Assembly (NCBI GenBank): GCA_945870035.1
Contig: CAMBQQ010000002.1
Location: 1-64,000 of the forward strand
Length of the DNA stretch: 64,000 nucleotides
Origin: Rhizobium sp. Q54
GTDB lineage: Bacteria; Pseudomonadota; Alphaproteobacteria; Rhizobiales; Xanthobacteraceae
Direction of reading: 5' to 3'
Under the pieces are notes generated by a model, which did not search any database, was not told the DNA's origin, and saw only the letters and a program-made list of their open reading frames with translations. Made by a program: the position numbers and the translations under genes. Shown here piece after piece: positions 1-8,771 of this stretch. Positions within the stretch are counted from its first letter, which is position 1, and each line of letters opens with the position of its first letter.

Positions 1-85
1 CCACCGGCCGACCCTGCGCCATCAACACATCGACCTGCCGAAGCTTCGCAACGATCTCTTCCGCCGTATGTCTCTTCCTCGCCAT
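1..85 (-). CDS. IS3-family transposase OrfA, N-terminal fragment (runs off window)
   Basis: The first 28 codons read MARKRHTAEEIVAKLRQVDV and onward. This is the characteristic start of the small helix-turn-helix OrfA protein of many IS3-family elements, which binds the element ends. The gene continues beyond base 1, so whether OrfA and OrfB are intact is unknown. It is too short for the ORF track. The call rests on memory of the conserved N-terminus. Confidence 0.7.
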   Translation of the reverse strand, partial: MARKRHTAEEIVAKLRQVDVLMAQGRPV

Positions 86-148
86 TGATCCAATCCTCCA
101 TGGTCAAAACCATACTTCAGGGAGGACCACTTCAAAGGGGGCAGATCA
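1..148 (-). mobile_element. IS3-family insertion sequence, left end, cut by the window edge
   Basis: Read on the minus strand, the sequence begins with a plausible IS terminal repeat (TGATCTGCCCC, ending near position 148). A short leader follows, then the start of a transposase OrfA at 85. The terminal repeat and the gene just inside it match the organisation of IS3-family (IS407-like) elements. Only one end lies in the window, so the target duplication and completeness cannot be judged. The exact outer boundary is estimated from the repeat-like start. Confidence 0.65.
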
Positions 149-314
149 AGGCCCAAAGGCATTAGGCCTCCGGCCACGACGAAGGTTCGTAAGCAGCACG
201 AAGAGCATCAGCGACGCGGATCGGAACCGAACATTCGTATTGAAACGCCGGCAGCCCCAAGTCGCAGGGCAAGAACCTTGTCGGGATCAGTATCCGAAAT
301 CCGAGGCCAGGAGC

Positions 315-1802
315 TCATTGAATATTTCGCGGTTCGCGTGTCACCCAGCGCGTGCTCGACGGCAATCGTCCTAGAGTGATGGCGAGTTCTGGGGGGGTGT
401 TCGCCGTACCGAGTATAAAGCGGTCAGGCCGTAACAGCGCAGCTCTAGTTGAAAAACGATCGAGGTGAGTTTGCACGTCCGGCGCGTTGTGCGTCGCCAC
501 GACCGCGAGACCCTCAGGCAGCGGCACTGCATCGGCCAACGCTGCATCGACAACGAGCACGAATTCATGACCGATGGTCATGTCCATGCGACGGCCGTCG
601 GCCAGCAAAGGCTGGCCGAACAGCCGGCCGGCATGGGGTCCGACGCCGAGGCCCGGCCCTAGCGACGGACGGATCGATTCCATCTTGCCGCTGCCGCTGC
701 GGTTGGCCAAGGCCGCACGCACCTCGTCATGCGAGCCCGCCATATTGATGATACTGCCGAGGTGGACGGCAGTTTTGATGTACTCGACCGCGTTCGGATG
801 CCGTTCCGATTGATAACTTTCGAGCAGCGCCTCGTCGCCAGTGCGCACGGCGCGGGCCAGTTTCCAGCCGAGATTGGCGGCGTCGCGCAGGCCGGTGCAC
901 ATGCCCTGCCCCATGAAAGGCGGCGTTTGATGAGCGGCATCGCCGGCAATCAACAGCCGGCCCTTGCGCCATTCGGATGCGACCAGCGAATGAAAAATGT
1001 AGACGGCAGCCCGCTCGATCTCGCCGTCCTCCGGTGTAATCCATCGAGACAAACGTTTCCATACTTCCGCCGGCGCCGTCAGGACAGCGCCATCGACATC
1101 GGGAGGTACTTTCATCTCCCATCGCCGGCGTCGCTTGGGACCCCTGACATAAGTCATCGGGCGATCCGGATCGCAGAATTGCACGGAATAATCGCCGAGT
1201 TCGGGCATTTCACGCTTGAGCACCACGTCGACGACCAGCCAGCGCTCGTGAAATCCAAGATCCTCCATCGGGCTTTCAATGAACCGGCGCACCAAAGAGC
1301 GCGCACCGTCACAGCCGACGACATATTTCGCGCGAACCCGCCGGATGCGGCCATTGGCCGTGTCCTCATAGCGCAGATGGACACAATCTTCCTCGTCTTC
1401 GAGGAAAAACACATCGGCGCGGGTCCGCACCTCGACTGTCGGCCGCGCCGCCATCTTGTCGCGCAACAGGCGCTCCAGGTCGGGCTGGTAAAACCTGTAA
1501 TTTGAACGCCAGCCCTGCGGCCCGACCTCCAGCGAGCGCGGCCAATCGAGCAGCAGTTCGCCGTTGCGATCGACGAACCGCATGCCGGGGTGCGCTGCGG
1601 TCAGCGGCTCGAGGTCATCGGCAATTCCGATCCACTGGAACACGCGCATGATCTCGTCGTCGAACACGATGGCGCGCGGTAGCGGGTACGGTGCGGCTTC
1701 CCGCTCCAAAACGAGCGTGCGGATGCCGCAAAGGCCGAGCAGATGGCCAAGCACGCCCCCGGTCGGTCCGTAACCGACCACGACAACATCGAAATCTTCC
1801 AT
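315..1802 (-). CDS. FAD-dependent aromatic monooxygenase (MhpA/PheA class A flavin hydroxylase family)
   Basis: This 495-aa flavoprotein would hydroxylate an aromatic ring using NAD(P)H and O2. It starts with a Rossmann FAD motif (VVVGYGPTGG) and has the mid-protein GCDGARS motif that contacts both FAD and NAD(P)H. Near the C-terminal third it has the GDAAHQTPPFMGQGM motif that binds the FAD ribityl chain. These are the three hallmarks of the PHBH/MhpA family. The ORF track begins 36 codons upstream, but the ATG at 1802 directly precedes the FAD motif and is preferred. The gene lies 13 bp downstream of a ring-cleavage dioxygenase on the same strand, which suggests it supplies that enzyme with a catechol. 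The exact substrate (phenylpropionate-like or another phenol) is not readable. Confidence 0.85.
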   Translation of the reverse strand: MEDFDVVVVGYGPTGGVLGHLLGLCGIRTLVLEREAAPYPLPRAIVFDDEIMRVFQWIGIADDLEPLTAAHPGMRFVDRNGELLLDWPRSLEVGPQGWRSNYRFYQPDLERLLRDKMAARPTVEVRTRADVFFLEDEEDCVHLRYEDTANGRIRRVRAKYVVGCDGARSLVRRFIESPMEDLGFHERWLVVDVVLKREMPELGDYSVQFCDPDRPMTYVRGPKRRRRWEMKVPPDVDGAVLTAPAEVWKRLSRWITPEDGEIERAAVYIFHSLVASEWRKGRLLIAGDAAHQTPPFMGQGMCTGLRDAANLGWKLARAVRTGDEALLESYQSERHPNAVEYIKTAVHLGSIINMAGSHDEVRAALANRSGSGKMESIRPSLGPGLGVGPHAGRLFGQPLLADGRRMDMTIGHEFVLVVDAALADAVPLPEGLAVVATHNAPDVQTHLDRFSTRAALLRPDRFILGTANTPPELAITLGRLPSSTRWVTREPRNIQ

Positions 1803-1815
1803 GGACACTTTTCTT

Positions 1816-2793
1816 CTAAACCGGTTTGGCCAATTCGCCGTAAAGCCAAGGACAATCGACGAGTGCCGGCGCGCGGATGCCGCGCTTGGCCAAGTCCAAC
1901 CGCATGTCACGCAGCCTTTTGCGTCCGCCCTCTTCCGTCAGATGCAGCCGCTCGTGCCCCCAGAAACTCGGACCGCCGGTCGTTTGGTGCGGCTGCCATG
2001 TCGCCGGGTCGATCTGCCGTCCGCCCCAACCACTCTCAACAAAAAAACCGGACGGCGTATGGGCGTAAAACGAGGTCATGTAGTCGTTGGTGTGGCGGCC
2101 GAGCGTATAGGCAACCCGGCCTTCCTGAAGGCAGGCCAGATCGTAACCCTGGCCGACATCGTCGAGATGGTCGAACTCCACCATGAAATGATGAAACCCT
2201 TGCCGGCCCGAGCCAACGATCGCAAAGCTGTGGTGCCGGTTGTTGACGTGAAAGAAATACAGGCCATAAGGCTCGAGGCCGTAATCGGAGACGCGGAAGT
2301 CGAGCAAATCTCTGTAGAACGGCAGCATCGCATCGACATCGCGCACATGCAGCACGGCATGGCCCATGCCCATCGGCCCCGTTTTGAAGCCGGTGATCGG
2401 CCTCCCTGGCACGAATGGATCGGACGCAATCATTGGCTTCCAGACCAGCTCAACACGATTGCCCATCGGATCGTCGAAAGCGATCATCTCATCGACGAGG
2501 CGTTGATCGGCGAGCGACTTCGGCCCATGGGAGACGCGGACGCCGGCATCCTCGAGGCGCGCGGCGTAGAGATCGAGATCCGAGCGCTGCTCGACCTCCC
2601 ATCCCATAAAGGCCAGCGTCTCGCCGGGCTCGTCGGCGACGATGAGCCGTTGCGCCTTGTCGTCCATTCGAAATGCGAGCGTGCGGCCGCCACGGTCGAT
2701 CTTCTGCATGCCGAGCAGGTTGCCGGCGAAATCGGACCAGTCGTCCAGTCTGTCGGAGCGCACCCCGATATATCCCAAAGCCGCAATGGCCAT
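1816..2793 (-). CDS. Type I extradiol ring-cleavage dioxygenase (VOC superfamily, BphC-like)
   Basis: This 325-aa two-domain vicinal-oxygen-chelate protein would cleave a catechol next to its hydroxyls using Fe(II). The C-terminal half carries the expected metal ligands: His145 (MGHAVLHVRD), His201/202 (GFHHFMVEFDHLDD) and Glu253 (GFFVESGWG). Their spacing is close to that of BphC (146/210/260). The N-terminal half repeats the fold without ligands, as in the family. The ORF track extends upstream, but the ATG at 2793 begins the conserved ALGYIGV sequence and has GAGAGAGG 8 nt before it. With the downstream hydroxylase it forms a two-gene aromatic meta-cleavage unit. No downstream hydrolase is present, so the pathway must continue elsewhere. 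Confidence 0.85.
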   Translation of the reverse strand: MAIAALGYIGVRSDRLDDWSDFAGNLLGMQKIDRGGRTLAFRMDDKAQRLIVADEPGETLAFMGWEVEQRSDLDLYAARLEDAGVRVSHGPKSLADQRLVDEMIAFDDPMGNRVELVWKPMIASDPFVPGRPITGFKTGPMGMGHAVLHVRDVDAMLPFYRDLLDFRVSDYGLEPYGLYFFHVNNRHHSFAIVGSGRQGFHHFMVEFDHLDDVGQGYDLACLQEGRVAYTLGRHTNDYMTSFYAHTPSGFFVESGWGGRQIDPATWQPHQTTGGPSFWGHERLHLTEEGGRKRLRDMRLDLAKRGIRAPALVDCPWLYGELAKPV

Positions 2794-2923
2794 CGCGAGC
2801 CTCTCTCTGTCGATCCTGCCGGCCGGCGGTGAAATGAACCGTCGAAACGCCCGCTGGCAACTTCCTGGCGAGCGGATGACCTTATCCAATAACCAACTTT
2901 CTGTCCATTACTTGCTGACCAAT

Positions 2924-2940
2924 TTATCATATTCTGATAA
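2924..2940. promoter_or_regulatory. Inverted repeat, probable operator between divergent catabolic genes
   Basis: TTATCA-TATTC-TGATAA is a perfect 6-bp inverted repeat with a 5-nt centre. It lies in the AT-rich gap between the leftward dioxygenase (start 2793) and the rightward FAD-linked dehydrogenase (start 3009). A symmetric site of this size between divergent genes is a typical repressor or activator site. The nearby IclR protein at 6144 is the obvious candidate binder, but nothing links them directly. Confidence 0.4.
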
Positions 2941-3008
2941 TATAGGAACTATTTTGTGTCCTGGACGGAGACCCTGGGTTAAGGTTGGCGGCATCAGGGA
3001 GTGAGCGA

Positions 3009-4394
3009 ATGGCGGCAGTTCTGACGGCGCTGACCGGTTGTCTCGGCGCCGATTGCGTCAGCGTCGATGCCGCCGATCTGCGCGGCCACGCGCGCGACTG
3101 GCAGACGGATCCCGCCGACGCGGTCGTCCCGATCGCCGTGATCCGTCCGCGCAATACAGCCCAGACATCGGCCGCGCTGCGACTCTGCGCCGAGCATCAT
3201 ATTCCCCTGACCGTGCAAGGCGGACTGACCGGCCTTTCCGGCGGCGCCGTGCCGGCAACGGGCGGCGTGGCGCTGTCGCTGGAGCGCATGAACCGGATCA
3301 TCGACATCGATCCGGTCGGTGCGACGATGACCGTGCAGTGCGGCGTTACCCTGCAACAGGTCCAACAGGCGGCGGATACGGAAGGAATGTTCTTTCCGCT
3401 CGACTTGGGCGCGCGAGGCTCCTGCACCATCGGCGGAAATATCGGCACCAACGCCGGCGGCAACAGAGTCCTGCGCTACGGCATGATGCGCGACCTTGTC
3501 CTTGGGGTGGAAGTGGTGCTCGCCGACGGCACGGTCGTGAACAGCATGAATCGCATGCTCAAGAACAATTCGGGCTACGATCTGCGCGGCCTGTTCATCG
3601 GCAGTGAAGGCACTTTGGGGATCGTGACCCAGGCGGTGCTGCGGCTGTTCGACCGGCCGGAAACACGGCACACCGCGCTTTGCCTCGTTTCGGGATTTGA
3701 CCAAGCCGCCAGAATGCTTCGGCTTGCCCGCTCGCAGCTTGGCCTCACCCTGTCCGCCTATGAACTGATGTGGCCGAAATTCTTCAGCTTCGCCAGCGAG
3801 ACCAGCGGCGTGCGGCCTTTCGGCCTCGCTGCCGAAGGCTTAGGGCTCCTGATCGAAGCAAGCGGAGCGGCGCGCGATGAGGCCTTGTTCGAAAACCTCA
3901 TGGAAGATGCCTTCAACGCGCAACTCCTCGTCGACTGCGTGATTGCGCAATCCTTGCACGATACCGAATCTTTCTGGAATCTGCGCGATGCGTCCGGCGA
4001 CCTGCGCACGCATTTCTGGCCGAACGCGAACTTCGACGTCTCGGCCCCGACCGGGAAACTGGGCGATATGGTCGATGAACTGGAGCGGCGCGCCGCCGCC
4101 CGCTGGCCGGACGTCCAGATCGCGGTCTTCGGCCACATCGCCGATGGCAATATCCATATTGCCGCGAAAACGGACGTGAAGCCTTTTCCCCTGCGCGAGA
4201 TCGAACAGTTGGTTTACGGGCTGGTGGGCGACTTTAACGGATCGATTTCCGCCGAACACGGCATTGGACTGGCAAAGAGAGATTATCTGCACCACACGCG
4301 ATCCCGGGAAGAAATCGCCGTCATGGCGCGCATCAAGCACGCGCTCGACCCGCACGATCGCCTCAATCCCGGCAAGATTTTTCCATCCGGCTGA
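3009..4394 (+). CDS. FAD-linked D-2-hydroxyacid dehydrogenase (GlcD/D-lactate dehydrogenase family)
   Basis: This 461-aa protein has the PCMH-type FAD-binding domain (TVQGGLTGLSGGAVP; GGNIGTNAGGNRVLRYGMMR) followed by the C-terminal FAD-oxidase domain. That domain carries the metal and substrate motifs FGHIADGNIHI and AEHGIGLAKRDYL. The family oxidises D-2-hydroxyacids (D-lactate, glycolate, D-2-hydroxyglutarate, D-mandelate) to 2-oxoacids and passes electrons to a carrier. The start at 3009 has AGGGAG about 6 nt upstream; the ORF-track start at 2985 is less likely. The next gene, convergent, is a benzoylformate decarboxylase. This makes an aryl-D-hydroxyacid such as D-mandelate a plausible substrate, by inference from context only. 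Confidence 0.8.
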   Translation: MAAVLTALTGCLGADCVSVDAADLRGHARDWQTDPADAVVPIAVIRPRNTAQTSAALRLCAEHHIPLTVQGGLTGLSGGAVPATGGVALSLERMNRIIDIDPVGATMTVQCGVTLQQVQQAADTEGMFFPLDLGARGSCTIGGNIGTNAGGNRVLRYGMMRDLVLGVEVVLADGTVVNSMNRMLKNNSGYDLRGLFIGSEGTLGIVTQAVLRLFDRPETRHTALCLVSGFDQAARMLRLARSQLGLTLSAYELMWPKFFSFASETSGVRPFGLAAEGLGLLIEASGAARDEALFENLMEDAFNAQLLVDCVIAQSLHDTESFWNLRDASGDLRTHFWPNANFDVSAPTGKLGDMVDELERRAAARWPDVQIAVFGHIADGNIHIAAKTDVKPFPLREIEQLVYGLVGDFNGSISAEHGIGLAKRDYLHHTRSREEIAVMARIKHALDPHDRLNPGKIFPSG

Positions 4395-4421
4395 GGATCG
4401 TTCGAACGATCCGGCAAAATT

Positions 4422-6023
4422 TCAATCCATGCCGTAAAGCGCTTCCACTTCGGCGCTGATCCGCAATTCGACGAGCGAGGGTCCATCGCTGGCGAAGGCT
4501 TCGGCCAAAGCGGCGTCGAGATCCTGCGCCGCCGACACGCAACGGCCGGGAACGCCATGGCCGGATGCCAAAGCGACGAAGTCGAGGCCGGGCAAGTCAA
4601 TGCCGGGGGCCCCGCCGCCTTTCATGAGACGGCTGAAAGAACGCATCGCGCCATAGCCATAATTGTTCAACACGAGGAAGGCGACCGGTGCGCGGCATTG
4701 CGCAGCCGCATAGAGTCCCTGGATCGTATACATCGCCGACCCATCCCCGATCAGGCAGACCACGCGCGGAAACCGGCCGGAAAGAGCGACGCCGACCGCC
4801 GCCGGCAGCGCGAAGCCGAGGCCGCCGCTCGCCATGGCAAAATACTCGCGCTCCAGATCGAACAGGCGTTGGGCATGGATGATCTCCTTGTGCGACGGCG
4901 CCTCTTCGACGACGGCGCAGCGCGACGGCAGCAGAGCGGCGATGCGCGAAATGACATGCTGCGCCGTCATGGCGGCAGCCGGCGCGGCCGGCACGGTTTG
5001 CGCCGGCCGGGCCTTTGCCGGGCGGGAATGCGGCAGCCGTTCAACGAGCGCGGTGATCGCCGCGCCGGGAGCGGCCACAGTCACCGTACGGGCCAGCGAA
5101 CTGGCCGCCTGGTCCGGATCGTCGGTGATCTGCATGACCATGTTCAGGTTGTCGAACAGCAACATGTCGCCATCGACATGAAGCACGAAGGCCGGCGCAC
5201 CAACGACCAGCACAACATCATAGGGCGCCAGCGCGCGAACCAGCGGACCGGGCACCGCCGGCAGCACGCCCTGATAAAGCGCATGCGATTCATCGAACGT
5301 CGATCGGCTCGGAATGGGGGCGGTGTAGACATCGGCCTGAAGACGTTCCGCCAGCATCACAGCGGCTGGTCTTGCATCGTCCCGCGCCACGCCGGCGCCA
5401 AACACCAACGCCGGGTTGACGGCTTTGGCCAGCTTTGCGGCAATGGCATCGAGCGCGGCGGGATCGAAGCTGCCATCGGCCAGCGCTGCCGCGGTGCGGA
5501 TCTGCCTCGCCTCGCGGTGCCAGTCGTCGGAAGGGATCGATATGAAAACCGGGCCGCGTGGACGCTGCATCGCGATCGCATGGGCCTGCCGCAACGCGAC
5601 CGGCACATCCTCGGGCCGCGCCGGCTCGCAACTCCATTTGACGTAGGGTTTGGGAAAGCTCGCCGCGTCGGCGGCGCCGAGGAAAGGACGATAGGGCAGC
5701 AAGCCCCGCGATTGCTGCCCGGCGGTGATGACCAATGGCGTTTGGTTCTTGAAAGCGGTGTAGATGCTGCCCAGCGCATGGCCGACGCCGGCCGCCGAAT
5801 GCAGGTTCACCATGGCGGCGCGGCCGGTCGCCTGCGCGTAGCCGTCGGCCATCGCCACGACGACCGATTCCTGAAGACCCAGCACATAGGCGATGTCGGA
5901 CGGCCAGTTGTGCAGGAATTCCAGTTCGGTCGAACCCGGATTGCCGAACAGGGTCGTCAGGCCGAGGTCACGCATCGTCTCCAGGACGGCGTTCCTGACG
6001 GTGGTCGTTGCCTCATTTTTCAA
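4422..6023 (-). CDS. mdlC: Benzoylformate decarboxylase (ThDP-dependent)
   Basis: A 533-aa thiamine-diphosphate enzyme that decarboxylates benzoylformate (phenylglyoxylate) to benzaldehyde. The N-terminal domain carries the family's active-site set in register: Ser in GNPGSTE, Glu in LQESVV and His in NLHSAAG. Their mutual spacing is identical to Ser26/Glu47/His70 of Pseudomonas putida BFD. The block HSAAGVGHALG, TAGQQSRG and KWSCEPA is also BFD-like, and a His lies in DESHALYQG where His281 is expected. The C-terminal ThDP motif GDGSAMYTIQGLY ends in NNYGYG. The ORF track starts at a TTG (6044); the TTG at 6023 has GGGAG about 7 nt upstream and is preferred. It is divergent from an IclR regulator, its likely controller. 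Confidence 0.88.
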   Translation of the reverse strand: MKNEATTTVRNAVLETMRDLGLTTLFGNPGSTELEFLHNWPSDIAYVLGLQESVVVAMADGYAQATGRAAMVNLHSAAGVGHALGSIYTAFKNQTPLVITAGQQSRGLLPYRPFLGAADAASFPKPYVKWSCEPARPEDVPVALRQAHAIAMQRPRGPVFISIPSDDWHREARQIRTAAALADGSFDPAALDAIAAKLAKAVNPALVFGAGVARDDARPAAVMLAERLQADVYTAPIPSRSTFDESHALYQGVLPAVPGPLVRALAPYDVVLVVGAPAFVLHVDGDMLLFDNLNMVMQITDDPDQAASSLARTVTVAAPGAAITALVERLPHSRPAKARPAQTVPAAPAAAMTAQHVISRIAALLPSRCAVVEEAPSHKEIIHAQRLFDLEREYFAMASGGLGFALPAAVGVALSGRFPRVVCLIGDGSAMYTIQGLYAAAQCRAPVAFLVLNNYGYGAMRSFSRLMKGGGAPGIDLPGLDFVALASGHGVPGRCVSAAQDLDAALAEAFASDGPSLVELRISAEVEALYGMD

Positions 6024-6039
6024 CGGAGTACTCCCTTTA

Positions 6040-6052
6040 GACAAATTCTGTC
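6040..6052. promoter_or_regulatory. Possible operator: GACA-N5-TGTC near-palindrome upstream of mdlC
   Basis: GACAAATTCTGTC lies just upstream of the mdlC ribosome binding site in the 120-bp gap between mdlC and the divergent iclR-type gene. The flanking 4-bp arms are exact inverted repeats. It is short and could arise by chance. The position fits repression of mdlC by the adjacent IclR protein. Confidence 0.3.
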
Positions 6053-6143
6053 CGAACCGATAGCGTCAATTCCCGTAGTCTGAGATTCTGCGAATGCTCA
6101 CTTCAACTTTTACGCCGGAGCAGCGTCCGGGAGGCCCAACCAA

Positions 6144-6887
6144 ATGTCCGGCTTAAGCCGTTTTCTGAGTGTGCTGCGGTGTTTCGATGAGACGAAGTCC
6201 AACTGGACCGTTCAGGAACTGGCGGACCGGCTGGAAGTGCCCACCTCCACCATCTATCGAACCGTCCGGGAGCTTTCGGCACATGGTTTTCTGGAGCCGT
6301 CCACCGAAGCGCACTACCGGCTCGGCTCCGCTTTCGTAGAGTTCGACCGCATGATCCGCGTGACCGATCCGCTGGTGCAGTGCGGCGGCCCTCTCATGCG
6401 CGATCTCGCCGCGGAGGTCGGCCAGCCTTGCGTCGCGGTTCTCGCCCGCCTGTATGGCGACCGGGTGATATGCGCCGTCGACGAGCGCTACAACGGCGCC
6501 GATCTTCTCACCAGTTATGAGCGCGGCCGTCCCATGCCGCTGGTCAGGGGCGCGACGTCGAAAGCCATTCTGGCTCAACTGCCGGCCCGCCGGTTGCGAA
6601 AGCTTTTGCAACCGGCATTCGGAAGCGACGCAAAAAAGCTTGCGAGTTTTCGCACCGAACTCTCCAATATTCGCAAAAGCGGATATTGCATTACCGAGGG
6701 CGAAGTCGATCCCGAGCTGCGCGGCGTCGCGGTCCCTGTCTCGAGCGCCGCTCTCGGCATCTCGGCCAGTCTGAGCCTGATCGTTCGCGCCAATGCCATG
6801 ACCGAAAGTCTCGAGCGGCGCATGATCCTGTTGCTGGTCTCTTCGGCCAGCATGCTCGCCGGCTCGCTCGGAAAAGCGCAGGACTAA
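6144..6887 (+). CDS. IclR-family transcriptional regulator
   Basis: This 247-aa protein has an N-terminal winged helix-turn-helix (residues about 1-65, with WTVQELADRLEVPTSTIYRTVREL). A C-terminal IclR effector domain follows (ADLLTSYERGRPMPLVRGATSKAILAQLP, then the ITEGEVDPELRGVAVPV segment). Members bind small organic acids and repress or activate adjacent catabolic genes. GGGAGG lies about 10 nt before the ATG. It is divergent from mdlC and upstream of a convergent TRAP transporter, so the hydroxyacid/benzoylformate genes and the carrier are the likely regulon. Confidence 0.85.
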   Translation: MSGLSRFLSVLRCFDETKSNWTVQELADRLEVPTSTIYRTVRELSAHGFLEPSTEAHYRLGSAFVEFDRMIRVTDPLVQCGGPLMRDLAAEVGQPCVAVLARLYGDRVICAVDERYNGADLLTSYERGRPMPLVRGATSKAILAQLPARRLRKLLQPAFGSDAKKLASFRTELSNIRKSGYCITEGEVDPELRGVAVPVSSAALGISASLSLIVRANAMTESLERRMILLLVSSASMLAGSLGKAQD

Positions 6888-6949
6888 AAAGTCCCGCGAC
6901 AAGGCTACGCCGGCGTGCATTTCGATACACATCACCTTAATGGCCCCGG

Positions 6950-8269
6950 CTATTGCAGGAGCCGCACGAGACCGAGCGTGAGGATGGGGAAAGCCGCGAC
7001 CAGCGCGATGCGCATGATATCGGCCGCGAGATACGGCAGCACGCCTTTGTAAATGCGCGATATGGGAATGTCGCGCAGGATGGCCGAGACGACAAAGACG
7101 CCCAAACCGATCGGCGGCGCCAGCAGGCCGACGCCGCACAGCATCAGGATCAGTATCCCGAACCAGATCAGAACCTCACTTTTGGGCAATCCGAAATCGA
7201 GCCCCAGCACGATCGGAAGAACCACCGGCAAGGTCAGCAGGATCATGGCAATTTCGTCCATCAAGCCGCCGAGGACGACGTAGATCGCCAGGATAACCGC
7301 CAGAATGGCATAAGGCGGAAGCGTCCAGCTTGCGACGGCGGCTGCCGCGTTCTCGGGCAACTGCGTGAGCGATAAAAAGCCGTTGAAAATTTCCGCGCCC
7401 AGCAGGATCAAAAAGATCATGGCGCTGGTCTCGGCGGTCTGGAGCAGGCACTCGGCGAATTCTTTCGGCCCGATCGTTCTCTGGAACAGACAGATCGCCA
7501 GCATCGCCGTCGCGCCAAACGCCGCCCCTTCGGTCGTCGTGACGATTCCGCCATAGATGCCGCCAAGTATCGCGACCGCCACGACCATGACCGGCCAGAC
7601 TTCCACCAAGGCCTTCATGCGATCCGGCCAAGGCATCGCCGGCGCCAGCGGCGCCTTGTCAGGTCGCAGCCAGGTGACCACCCAGACGACGACGCAGTAG
7701 GAAACCGACGCCATGATTCCCGGAATGATCGCCGCCATGAACAGCTTGGCGATGTTCTGTTCGGCCAGGATCGCGTAGATGACGAGAATGACCGAAGGCG
7801 GAATGAGAATTCCAAGCGTACCGCCTGCCGCGATCGTGCTGGCGGCGAAAGCTTCGTCATAGCCTGCCCGCTTGAGCTCCGGGAACGCAGCCCGCCCGAA
7901 TGTCGCGGTCGTCGCCACTGCCGAACCGCAGATGGCGCCGAAGCCGGTGCAGGCGCCGATCAGCGCATAGGCCAGCCCGCCGCGCCGGTGCCCGACGAAT
8001 CCCGACGCCGCGCGAAACAACTGCGTCGAGAGACCGGAGCGCTCGGCGAACGACCCCATCAGGATGAACAGCGGAATGACCGACAATGTGTAGTTGGAGA
8101 ACAGATGATAGGGCGTCGACTTCATGTAACTCAGGAACGTCGCCAGTCCGCTGAAATGAATGTAGCCGGCGCCGCCGACAACGATCATGGCCAGCGCCAC
8201 GGGCATGCGCAGCCCGATGAAACCGAGCAAGGCAACAAGGCCGATGACGGCCACGGACGTATTGCTCAT
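6950..8269 (-). CDS. dctM: TRAP transporter large permease, DctM
   Basis: A 439-aa very hydrophobic protein with about 12 predicted membrane segments and the DctM look: GSFAERSGLSTQLFRAASGFVG, GAICGSAVATTATFG and AAGGTLGILIPPS. It forms the ion-coupled channel of a tripartite ATP-independent periplasmic (TRAP) importer. The ORF-track start lies 54 codons too far upstream; the ATG at 8269 overlaps the stop of dctQ by 4 bp (ATGA), indicating translational coupling. It works with DctQ and DctP immediately upstream. The linkage to mdlC and a hydroxyacid dehydrogenase suggests an aromatic or aliphatic carboxylate as cargo. Confidence 0.9.
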   Translation of the reverse strand: MSNTSVAVIGLVALLGFIGLRMPVALAMIVVGGAGYIHFSGLATFLSYMKSTPYHLFSNYTLSVIPLFILMGSFAERSGLSTQLFRAASGFVGHRRGGLAYALIGACTGFGAICGSAVATTATFGRAAFPELKRAGYDEAFAASTIAAGGTLGILIPPSVILVIYAILAEQNIAKLFMAAIIPGIMASVSYCVVVWVVTWLRPDKAPLAPAMPWPDRMKALVEVWPVMVVAVAILGGIYGGIVTTTEGAAFGATAMLAICLFQRTIGPKEFAECLLQTAETSAMIFLILLGAEIFNGFLSLTQLPENAAAAVASWTLPPYAILAVILAIYVVLGGLMDEIAMILLTLPVVLPIVLGLDFGLPKSEVLIWFGILILMLCGVGLLAPPIGLGVFVVSAILRDIPISRIYKGVLPYLAADIMRIALVAAFPILTLGLVRLLQ

Positions 8270-8763
8270 TGTTGGCCTTTGACCGCGCTGAATGCTGTCG
8301 CAAGCGCGGCCAGCCCAAGAAAGCCCGATATAATCGCGCAGATGAATATGAGGTAGCCGAACGACAAGCCGAGCTGCAACGAGACGGTATGGGTTGCAAT
8401 CGCATCCCTTGCGCCGGCCGACAGTTGCCATCCCATGAGAAAAGCGACCGCCGCGTAAACGAAGTCCCAGACCGCGTCGATGAGGGATTGGGCCCGCTTC
8501 GGCAGGCCCATCGTGAAGGTTTCAACGAAAATGTTGCCACGGCGGAGTTGGCAGTACGGCAGAAAGCAAAAGGCCGCGAGCGCGGTCGCCATCTGCACCA
8601 GTTCGATGTCGCCGGGCACGCTCTCGTTCGTCAGCCAGCGTGACAAAGTGCTGACCGTGACCATGAGCGCCATGGAAGTCGCCAAGCATCCTCCTGCGAC
8701 GGCAAGCCACCGCGCGCAGGAGGAAATCCAGTTGGACCAGGCAGGTTTCCGGTCAGAATCCAT
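8266..8763 (-). CDS. dctQ: TRAP transporter small permease, DctQ
   Basis: A 165-aa protein with four hydrophobic segments, the size and layout of DctQ, the small membrane subunit that stabilises DctM and docks the binding protein. The segment VTVSTLSRWLTNESVPGDIE followed by a helix and a C-terminal IFICAIISGFLGLAAL helix fits the family. It starts 8 bp after the dctP stop and overlaps dctM by 4 bp, so the three genes form one operon in the order P-Q-M. Confidence 0.85.
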   Translation of the reverse strand: MDSDRKPAWSNWISSCARWLAVAGGCLATSMALMVTVSTLSRWLTNESVPGDIELVQMATALAAFCFLPYCQLRRGNIFVETFTMGLPKRAQSLIDAVWDFVYAAVAFLMGWQLSAGARDAIATHTVSLQLGLSFGYLIFICAIISGFLGLAALATAFSAVKGQQ

Positions 8764-8771
8764 GTGAAAGC

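Noticed and set aside
4557-6083. 508-aa plus-strand ORF
   Set aside because: It is antisense to mdlC and rich in Arg, Gly and His without any domain.
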